DNA from: Lithodes maja
Lineage: Eukaryota; Arthropoda; Malacostraca; Decapoda; Lithodidae
Length of the DNA stretch: 64,000 nt
Direction: 5' to 3'
Assembly: GCA_037953745.1 (NCBI GenBank)
Contig: JBAKBP010000182.1
Location: 186,001-250,000 of the forward strand
The notes under the pieces were generated by a model. That model was given only the letters and a program-made list of their open reading frames with translations, had not been told where the DNA came from and searched no databases. A program made the position numbers and the translations under genes. Shown here piece by piece: positions 29,301-37,796 of this stretch. Each line of letters opens with the position of its first letter. The first letter of the stretch is position 1.

Positions 29301-30182
29301 TTTTGAGGCAAGTAAATTGTTCCATAAATTTAATCTTTTTAGGGTCAATTATTGTGACTGTATTCTAAAATTTGACATCAATAATTTTAATCAAGCATTT
29401 TTAACTTGAAGTTTCTTGTATAACCTCTGCTTACTTTTTGTCTGTATTAATTGTTTATCTTTTTCTTTTTCTTTTTCTATTATTAATATTAATATTGATG
29501 ATTTTTTAAATTTATTGTTCTTGTTAAAAGAGTACTCTTTGTTTAAATCTGTTGTTACTTCATATTTTGCAATTATTTGTCTTTATATTATATATATTCA
29601 TTGTCGATAGTATCAATTGCTTACTTTTGCGATTTCCTTAATTTATTTGTGCTATAAATGTAGGTTATCTGTAGGGTAGTTATTGATAGAGGTCACTTGA
29701 GGCATGCTATGCTTACAGGTACCTACCCGATAGCACTATCGTTAGTGAGTGCTGTACTGTATTTTATATATTATTTTGTAATAGTATAGATATCTTATCA
29801 ATATTTGTATTTTGTACAATTGTTAATGTCTTGTCATGTTGCAAATTTGATTTTAAATAATATTTTGACATTTAACATGTAGTTTCTTTATTCATGCAGA
29901 GTTTAGTAAAATTTGCCAGAACGTCCCGGACTTCCCAAACTTGACTACTTCCTTTAACGTGACGATAGTGCGTTGTTATATGTGCGATTAGTTTGCTTGG
30001 GAAACAGATTAACTTGCTCATGTAGTAATGTACACCCTATGTGGTGGATTGTGTTCTTTTATTTAATAATTTTCATTTTAGTAAGCGTTGTTTCCACATA
30101 GCGATTTTGATAATTTAATTTGACTTTATGTTGTCCTTGTCCCAGTTTTGTTTTGTTTGGTTTGCAGGTTTTGCATTTTAAT
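29301..30182 (+). repeat. Left pseudo-LTR of Naiad
   Basis: It includes a copy of the last 36 codons of the ORF, its stop codon and the 3' untranslated region. It arises in this class from a tandem, partly truncated template. Confidence 0.9.
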
Positions 30183-30370
30183 TTATATAGGTTCAGGGAC
30201 AGTATAGATGTGAGGCCGGTCTGTACTAGTGGCAACATTAGTATACGACGTGTTCCCCATGTACTGTCCCTTCCTTTACTTGTACTCGTTGACGAACCAG
30301 GACCGGCCACGGACTATGTGTCAGAATAATTCTATGTACCCTCGCACCCGGCAAAATTATAAAAACAAAA

Positions 30371-33202
30371 ATGAATAATAATAATGAAAATAACCGGCGT
30401 CTTTTCGATGATAACTGTAGATGTAAACTCTGTGTGAATGAATTTGATTTTGAACATCAAACATTTTTTAAAAGTTACATTACCAATACAAAATTTTTGT
30501 TTTTAAATTCTTCTGTTAATGTAACATCTCCATGTAAAGTAAAGAATGTTATCTATTTAATAACCTGTGAGAAATGTGGTATACAATATGTTGGAAAGAC
30601 GGAGCAATGTTTAAGAGAAAGAGCCTACGGGCATAGATCAGGAATTAAGAACGGCATCGACTCCAAGATTCTTCTATATAAGCATTTTAACACAGATTGT
30701 ACTAAATTTGATTGTAAATACAAAATTATAGAAATTGTTCAAAGTAATCAAAATGTTTTAGATAGAGAAAATTATTGGATTGGAAAATTAATGACCATCT
30801 ATCCATTTGGACTTAACAATCAAATAAAAAATGTAGGCAACATTTTGTATAAAGATTTATTAAAAAACGATTTTAATAACCCATATTTTAACTTCCCTGT
30901 TTTAAACAGAAGACCTGGTAGACACGGTAATAGAAGACTAAATACATTTAATAAAAAGAAAAACAGGTCTGATATTAAAATTATTGTTAATAATTTATAT
31001 TCATTATATCGAAATTTCGGAATTAAAAAATTAAAAGATTCATTGAAAGGCCTACAAAAGAAAAGTTTTGCTCCTTTTATAGAAAATATTCTAAACAATA
31101 AACATAATTTCACAAATAAATTTAAGAATATAGTCTTTGCTTTTATGGGATATATTAGAGCTAATTCTAGGAAATCCAAAGATAACCGTATTAAAGATAA
31201 AGTCATGTCCACTTTAAATTATTCCTCTAAAATTTTAGACAAAATTAATGTTAACAGTCTTATTAATTCAAAGAAAGTTAAGTCCATGTTACCAGATGGT
31301 TGTAAAGATTTCAAACCATTAATAGTGTATTCATATGAACGACCTGTTGGGTCTATTATTTGTAATTATAATAAAGTTTTAGAAAATCTTTCAGATAATG
31401 ATATTTTCAATAATAATAAATGCGTGTGTGAAAGAGTCATGGATATGCCAGCTAGCAGACGTGATGCACTAGCAAAGTTCATTTATAGTCCGATATGTCA
31501 CATATTAACAGGTGATGTAGAACTAGTTAAACATTTTGCAAACGACAAATTAGCGGAGCTATGTCGTAAAGGGTTTAAATTTAGAATAGGGAGTAATAAA
31601 GTAACATGGGACATAATTTTAAAAGATATTGTTTTTTCAGTCAATAAATTAAAAGATAAATTGTTAAAAATTGCGTGCTGCGATGCGAGAGAATTAGAAG
31701 CATGGTCTAAATTATTAATTAAGTTAATTAGAAATAAAATTTTCTCGCTTAAAAATGAATTTAATCTTTCAGATTTTATAGACTATAATTATAATAAGCT
31801 TAAAGCTGATTTAATAAATTTACATAAACATTTTGTAATCACTACAGTAGATAAAGCCAGCAATAATTATAGCTTCACATGTAAGAAATTTTATCTTGAA
31901 AACATGAAAAAAGAATTAGGTATTAAGGGTAACATATTACGTAAAAATATTTGCGGTAATTCTGTTTATGAAATTCAAAATAATCTGAATATTGATAACT
32001 TAATCGATGAACATACCAAGAAAAATATAATATTTGATATTAAACTTTCTGATAAGAACAAGTGCATTGCAAAATTATACATGTTACCTAAATTTCATAA
32101 AAGACCTTATAAATATCGCTTTATTGCCGGAGCAAAATTTGCTACCACTAAAACTCTATCAGAACAAGTCGTAAATTGCTTAAAATACATTAAAAGTACT
32201 CATAAAAGATATTGTAATACCATCATGAGAAGAACTGGCATTAAATATTATTGGAGTGTTGACAATTCGTTAGAAGTTATTGATAAAATAAATACCATGC
32301 CGAAAGTTACCTCGGTACATAGCTTCGACTTTTCAACTTTGTATACCAATTTGCCTTTAGATTTAGTATATTCAGAGCTTTGCTTTATTATAGATTTGCA
32401 CTTTGACAGGTTCGTTAGGAATGGTAATTATTTCATAAATGTTTATACATATTTTAATAATGCATCACTTAGCTCTACTCCCACTAGTTCTGTATATTTT
32501 GATAGAATTAAACTTAAAGATGCCCTTAAATTCCTCCTTTTCAATACTTATGTTAGATTCGGGCCGTACATTTTCAAACAAATATTAGGAATTCCTATGG
32601 GTGGAAATGCTAGCCCTTTAATTGCAGACTTATTCTTGCTTGCTTTAGAATTTAAATATATAAAAGACTTAGTTGACAGTAGCAAGAAAAATAAAATTCC
32701 AGAAAAATTAGCACTTGCTAAACTGTTAAGTAATAATAGCAGATATATTGATGATATTCTTGTTTGCAATTTGTTAAATTTTAATCAAGTTGCTAAACTT
32801 ATTTACCCTAATTCTATTCCCCTCACACAATGTAACGTAAATTATAAAGTTGAAAATTTTCTTGATATAAATATAGAGATTGTTAATGAACAGTGCATAC
32901 TTAAAGTATATCACAAAGTTGATGATTTTAATTTTAACGTAATAAACTTTCCTTTCCCTAGTAGTAATATCGACAGTAAAATAACTTATAATTGTTTTTA
33001 TTCCCAATTAATAAGATTTTGTAAAATCTGCACTAAAGTAGATGACTTTTGGGCTAGAGCTAGGTTACTATACAGACTCTTAGTGGACAGAGGTTTTGAG
33101 GCAAGTAAATTGTTCCATAAATTTAATCTTTTTAGGGTCAATTATTGTGACTGTATTCTAAAATTTGACATCAATAATTTTAATCAAGCATTTTTAACTT
33201 GA
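30371..33202 (+). CDS. Penelope-like protein: N-terminal GIY-YIG nuclease plus RT
   Basis: This 943-residue protein would nick DNA and prime reverse transcription. The GIY-YIG domain is at about 58-150: IYL at 61-63, YVG at 73-75, arginine block LRER, and the catalytic glutamate at E133 (DRENYW). C66, C69, H88 and H105 fit the CCHH motif of PLE nucleases. A CxC motif (C351-V-C353) lies in the linker. RT follows: LPKFHKRPYKYRFI, SFDFSTLYTNLP (D653), GIPMGGNASP, and the catalytic RYIDD (D794, D795). The nuclease-first order marks the Naiad/Chlamys clade rather than classical Penelope, where it is C-terminal. No stop or frameshift is present. The ATG at 30371 precedes an asparagine run; no earlier in-frame ATG is evident. 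Confidence 0.93.
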   Translation: MNNNNENNRRLFDDNCRCKLCVNEFDFEHQTFFKSYITNTKFLFLNSSVNVTSPCKVKNVIYLITCEKCGIQYVGKTEQCLRERAYGHRSGIKNGIDSKILLYKHFNTDCTKFDCKYKIIEIVQSNQNVLDRENYWIGKLMTIYPFGLNNQIKNVGNILYKDLLKNDFNNPYFNFPVLNRRPGRHGNRRLNTFNKKKNRSDIKIIVNNLYSLYRNFGIKKLKDSLKGLQKKSFAPFIENILNNKHNFTNKFKNIVFAFMGYIRANSRKSKDNRIKDKVMSTLNYSSKILDKINVNSLINSKKVKSMLPDGCKDFKPLIVYSYERPVGSIICNYNKVLENLSDNDIFNNNKCVCERVMDMPASRRDALAKFIYSPICHILTGDVELVKHFANDKLAELCRKGFKFRIGSNKVTWDIILKDIVFSVNKLKDKLLKIACCDARELEAWSKLLIKLIRNKIFSLKNEFNLSDFIDYNYNKLKADLINLHKHFVITTVDKASNNYSFTCKKFYLENMKKELGIKGNILRKNICGNSVYEIQNNLNIDNLIDEHTKKNIIFDIKLSDKNKCIAKLYMLPKFHKRPYKYRFIAGAKFATTKTLSEQVVNCLKYIKSTHKRYCNTIMRRTGIKYYWSVDNSLEVIDKINTMPKVTSVHSFDFSTLYTNLPLDLVYSELCFIIDLHFDRFVRNGNYFINVYTYFNNASLSSTPTSSVYFDRIKLKDALKFLLFNTYVRFGPYIFKQILGIPMGGNASPLIADLFLLALEFKYIKDLVDSSKKNKIPEKLALAKLLSNNSRYIDDILVCNLLNFNQVAKLIYPNSIPLTQCNVNYKVENFLDINIEIVNEQCILKVYHKVDDFNFNVINFPFPSSNIDSKITYNCFYSQLIRFCKICTKVDDFWARARLLYRLLVDRGFEASKLFHKFNLFRVNYCDCILKFDINNFNQAFLT

Positions 33203-33975
33203 AGTTTCTTGTATAACCTCTGCTTACTTTTTGTCTGTATTAATTGTTTATCTTTTTCTTTTTCTTTTTCTATTATTAATATTAATATTGATGATTTTTT
33301 AAATTTATTGTTCTTGTTAAAAGAGTACTCTTTGTTTAAATCTGTTGTTACTTCATATTTTGCAATTATTTGTCTTTATATTATATATATTCATTGTCGA
33401 TAGTATCAATTGCTTACTTTTGCGATTTCCTTAATTTATTTGTGCTATAAATGTAGGTTATCTGTAGGGTAGTTATTGATAGGGGTCACTTGAGGCATGC
33501 TATGCTTACAGGTACCTACCCGATAGCACTATCGTTAGTGAGTGCTGTACTGTATTTTATATATTATTTTGTAATAGTATAGATATCTTATCAATATTTG
33601 TATTTTGTACAATTGTTAATGTCTTGTCATGTTGCAAATTTGATTTTAAATAATATTTTGACATTTAACATGTAGTTTCTTTATTCATGCAGAGTTTAGT
33701 AAAATTTGCCAGAACGTCCCGGACTTCCCAAACTTGACTACTTCCTTTAACGTGACGATAGTGCGTTGTTATATGTGCGATTAGTTTGCTTGGGAAACAG
33801 ATTAACTTGCTCATGTAGTAATGTACACCCTATGTGGTGGATTGTGTTCTTTTATTTAATAATTTTCATTTTAGTAAGCGTTGTTTCCACATAGCGATTT
33901 TGATAATTTAATTTGACTTTATGTTGTCCTTGTCCCAGTTTTGTTTTGTTTGGTTTGCAGGTTTTGCATTTTAAT
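33094..33975 (+). repeat. Right pseudo-LTR of Naiad
   Basis: It starts within the ORF (shared last 36 codons) and ends at the right element boundary, with GCATTTTAAT joining the third unit of the host repeat. Confidence 0.9.
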
Positions 33976-34601
33976 GCACTACCTAAATCCCTTATACATT
34001 AACATAACTATGTCTTATTTGGACTTTTTGTAATCTTTGAATCATTTCTAATGTGATGGAATTGAAAAATATAATATCCTTCCAGCACTTAGATAAATAA
34101 TAAATAAGATAGTCAAAGAAATATTCCAACCCTCCCCTCCGTCTATGCGCCGAGCTTCCCAGACGGGAGATTTACTTTTGATAGATTTTTGTTTTTTTTT
34201 TGTTCCCACGGTATACACAAAATGATGGGGAAATATTATAACATGTTTTTAATTGACATTTGTGTCGTTTTTGCTGATTATGAGTTGGTGGAAAAAATGT
34301 CTTTAATTCTATCATATCGGAAATGATTCACAGATTATATAGAGACCAAATAACATACACTTTTAAGTGTGTTCAATAGTTTTGCATTATCAATAGGGTG
34401 TAGCACAAGGCTTATCAACATTATCACAGTAACGGGGTCGGGGTTGAGGCGGGACGGGGAGGGGAGGGAGTAGGCCTACAGAGGAGGGGATATCCTTCCT
34501 TTTTTTTTTTTTTTTTTCTCCATGTGAAATTTATCATATCAATGACAAATAAGACCTTTATTATGTTTTCAGGGACAGTACAGCACAACGTGTCCCTCAA
34601 T

Positions 34602-34644
<43 letters not shown>

Positions 34645-34735
34645 CGAAATACGAAGGCAATTTTCCAGCTACGGACTTTTTCCAGCAACGGACTCGGTCT
34701 CCCCCCTATTAGTCCGTTAAATCGAGCGTCGACTG
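33976..34735. other. Right part of the TA element, non-coding
   Basis: A third diverged 261-bp unit is followed by unique sequence, a T run (34499-34516), about 85 bp of other sequence, and an A run of about 40 (34604-34643). The T-to-A bracket may be another small retroposed insertion. The right TIR starts at about 34711. Confidence 0.6.
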
Positions 34736-35233
34736 TATTAGGTTTTCTCTCTTCCCCTTGGGGATCAAACCTATAATTTAATAGTGGCCCCTTCGTCATT
34801 GACGAACTGCCAGAATTCTAAGACTGGAGGGGGACATTCGTACTGATGACCCTTAAAAACCCGCTCTCCGAAAGTATTCCCAACTCAAAATCCAAAGGTT
34901 TCACAGAAACACCAAGACAACTCAAATATTTATTGTATACTTACAATAACGTGTATTCTTCAATATGTAAATGCTTTTACAGATATAAAAATATGAAAGA
35001 GTAAGCAGATGTGTGCTTAAAGATACTGCTTATGTATAACCCACCTTGTTGGCGAATACCTGATTCTCAACATGACTTAGATTATAATATCACTAAGAGT
35101 GTGATGTTATTGACTCAGATTATAAGTCCCGCACAGGGTGACTGCTTAACCGAGTACACAAAATCACGACTAGCGTGAGTTACTGAACATATAATGTATG
35201 TCACTAGGCTTGTGACTCCGACTATGTACAAAA

Positions 35234-35790
35234 TATAGGTTTGACTCCTGTAAGGAGATAAAGAAAACCTAATATTTAGTAGTGGCCCCGTAATCATTGA
35301 CGAACATGCCTATTACATAAGGCATCCTCTTCAAACACTAATCCGCCGTAGTTTGAATCTACCGCGCAGAGCATTTAAAAACTGAGGAGCCTTCATCATG
35401 AGCGCACGCGACCTCACTCATGGCTTCAGTCATTATGAATTGGGTTCTCACTACGAAAAAACTTCGTAAAAAATAAAAACAAAAAGAAAATAAGAATAAC
35501 TATCTAATAAGCTTTCCATCATATCGTGGATGTACTTGTGTGGATCTCTGACCAGACGCTGATTCAGGCGTCATTCCTCCTTCACTGACATATCAAGTAA
35601 ACCAAGATCCTTAATACATCAACGAATGGGAAGGGGACGGTCGGGAGGGCCCCAGTCGTCAATGATTACGGGGCCACTACTAAATATTAGGTTTTCTTTA
35701 TCTCCTTACAGGAGTCAAACCTATAATTTATTAGTGGCCCCTCCATCATTGACGAACATGCCTGATTCTAAGACTGGAGGGGGACATTCG
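35234..35790 (-). repeat. DIRS B right ITR and internal complementary region
   Basis: 35276-35582 is the reverse complement of 48450-48755. 35664-35760 contains, in order, the complement of the right outer end (ATTAGGTTTTCTTTATCTCC) and of the left outer end (TTTATTAGTGGCCCCTCC), separated by CTATAA where the two ends would meet in a circle. Confidence 0.92.
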
Positions 35791-36334
35791 TAATCATATC
35801 ATAACTCTAGAAAAGTAGATAATAAAAACAACCACATAGTATTCTTATTCTTGAAAAATATATATTTAATCATTGGCGTCGCCGAAAAAATACAAGAAAA
35901 AGTGGGTTCAGGCAGGTGCGTGCTTCAAAGAAGCCTGCCTGACAAAATGGGTAACCCTAAAGATTCTGAACACAGATCTGTAGTTACAAAGGCACCCCAC
36001 TCAACGAGTGGTGACAAAAATAACAAGTTATAAGCTTATATGTGCACATCATAAACCCCAACATAATCGTGGAGATAAATTGCAAAGGATCTCCACTGAT
36101 TCTAAAATTAAATTGCTTTCGCAGTTAACACTACTACTGTATAACAACTCTGTTGTTTTGTACTAACATTGTACTAGCATAATTTCTCTCTGAGATAATT
36201 TTATATCACATTAACCTTACATTTGTATCACAGCTCTCATACTCCGGCGGGGTCTAGGGTGTCCTATGTCAACTGACTGCACCCCCCCCCCCCCCCCCCT
36301 TTGTGAAAAAAAACAAAAGTGACTGTAGGGTCAC
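35791..36334 (-). other. DIRS B 3' untranslated region
   Basis: It is non-coding and parallels 15029-15690 of copy 1. It includes a long C tract (36283-36299 on the plus strand) directly after the recombinase stop. Confidence 0.75.
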
Positions 36335-37099
36335 CTAGACCCTCTGCCTTAAAGCTATACATGGTAAGGAAGGTTTGTCTAGAGCAACTGACAAGTATCT
36401 AGACAAAAACGTATGATTAGACGCCCATAATTGAGTGGACGCGATATCTTCCACTGAAAAGTTTTTCAGGAAACGTAAAGAGGCTGCCCATTTGCGTAAA
36501 TCGTGGGCCCTACCCACTACGCCGGGATTACTCTCTTTAATGACTTCGACCAGAAGAGAGGCTAATCGCCGTTTAAGTAAGCGTTTACCCGTACTTGCTA
36601 CCCATAAAGCACCTTGGGGGTTTGGAGGAGCTACTCTCAAATATTTGGTTAGGGCTTGCACTGGACATAGATTATGATGCACCTTTCCCCTTTTTAACCC
36701 TCCAACCCCGGCTAGGGAATATCGTGACTGTACTCTGTGACCGGGGGTTTTCAGGAATTTTGGTCCATGTTGATTCACATGTTACTCCTGAAATACATTA
36801 CACAAAGTTATAAAAAAAACAGAAAAAATGTTGCACAAACCTTCATGTGTAGAATGCCGTTGAGTAGAGGTCTCTAGCCCAAGTGATTGCATAATGGTGA
36901 GCGCGGGAAGTGGAGTGATTTTTATGCGTGAAAATCATCCCGCGTTCGGATGCGTCGCCTTGGCCCAGGCCCCGGCTTGGCTAACCTACTGCGCACTTAG
37001 CCACTCGTCGCGCCAAACTTTTTACCTCCCGGAGGCGATTTTATGTATTGATAGTGATGTTATTATAGTTATTTGGAGTCCAATTATATAAAATATGTG

Positions 37100-37617
37100 T
37101 ATTAGGCTATCATTGTCACTAATATTTCCCATTTTCACTCGATACCGTAGTTTTTATGAGTAATTGAGGTAGGTTATTGTTATATTAGGCACTGATTATT
37201 CGTTATCACAGGTGTTTATTATACTTTGGCCATCTAATATTAGTTCGTGTGTCACTTTCACTTTGGTAAATATGCTTGAGAGAGTGTCACTGTCACTGAT
37301 AATGCTCATTTTCACTTGATACGGTACATTTTATTACTAATTGAGGTAGGTTATTGTTATATTAGGCACTGATTATTCGTTATCACAGGTGTTTATTATA
37401 CTTTGGCCATCTAATATTAGTTCGTGTGTCACTTTCACTTTGGTAAATATGCTTGAGAGAGTGTCACTGTCACTGATAATGCTCATTTTCACTTGATACG
37501 GTACATTTTATTAGTAATTGAGGTAGGTTATTGTTATATTAGGCACTGATTATTCGTTATCACAGGTGTTTATTATACTTTGGCCATCTAATATTATGTC
37601 ATGTGTCACTTTCACTT
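37100..37617 (-). repeat. Three 177-bp tandem units in piggyBac B
   Basis: Marker AATTGAGGTAGGTTATTG recurs at 37162, 37339 and 37516. These are the same units as in piggyBacs A and C, located after the transposase stop. Confidence 0.93.
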
Positions 37618-37796
37618 AGTTATATGCTTTGTAAACGTTTTATATACAATTTATTGTGTCTTTTTTCACTTATTTATATATGTTTTCATAATACATGACT
37701 TTTTTATCACAATACACCTGTACATTGTTTTATTTCCACTTGTTGCCTATATACATACATATTGTCAGTCTTTGGTACTTTCACTATGATTATTAG

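Larger units (their letters stand above)
29301..33975 (+). mobile_element. Naiad-type Penelope-like element, apparently intact
   Basis: An 882-bp direct repeat bounds the element (29301-30182 and 33094-33975), the pseudo-LTR layout of Penelope-like elements. The left repeat starts with the last part of the coding region, and I see only one difference between the repeats (an A/G near 29691 and 33482). Between them is the untranslated leader and the full open frame. The left flank is a TCTA/TCTC microsatellite, matching the reported microsatellite bias of N-terminal-endonuclease PLEs. AT-rich composition sets it apart from neighbours. Confidence 0.92.
28624..34735. mobile_element. TA-flanked DNA transposon carrying a Penelope-like element
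   Basis: The termini are CAGTCGACGCTCGATTTAAC and its exact complement ending at 34735, with TA at 28622-28623 and 34736-34737. Repeated TTTAACGGAC motifs follow the left terminus. The remaining non-Naiad sequence is about 1.4 kb and has no transposase, so it is a non-autonomous pogo/Tc1-like element. Excising it rejoins the DIRS complementary region at a single TA. Confidence 0.9.
27711..35233 (-). mobile_element. DIRS copy C, right end only, with nested insertions
   Basis: 27711-27780 (ATAGGTTTGATCCCC then CTAATATTTATGAGTGGCCC) is a diverged form of the DIRS right terminus. 28268-28620 is the body of the terminal repeat, ending with GGGAAGGGGATGGTGGGAGG. The internal complementary region follows and is split by the TA element. 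It resumes at 34738 with TTAGGTTTTCTCTCTTCCCC and continues through GTGGCCCCTTCGTCATTGAC. 34820-35233 is 3' untranslated sequence, cut at 35234 by DIRS copy B. No coding region of this copy remains visible. Confidence 0.7.

Noticed and set aside
29416..29610. 64-codon open frame repeated at 33209-33403
   Set aside because: It lies in the 3' untranslated part of the Naiad pseudo-LTR and is duplicated only because the repeat is. Its AT-rich, phenylalanine-rich translation has no domain.
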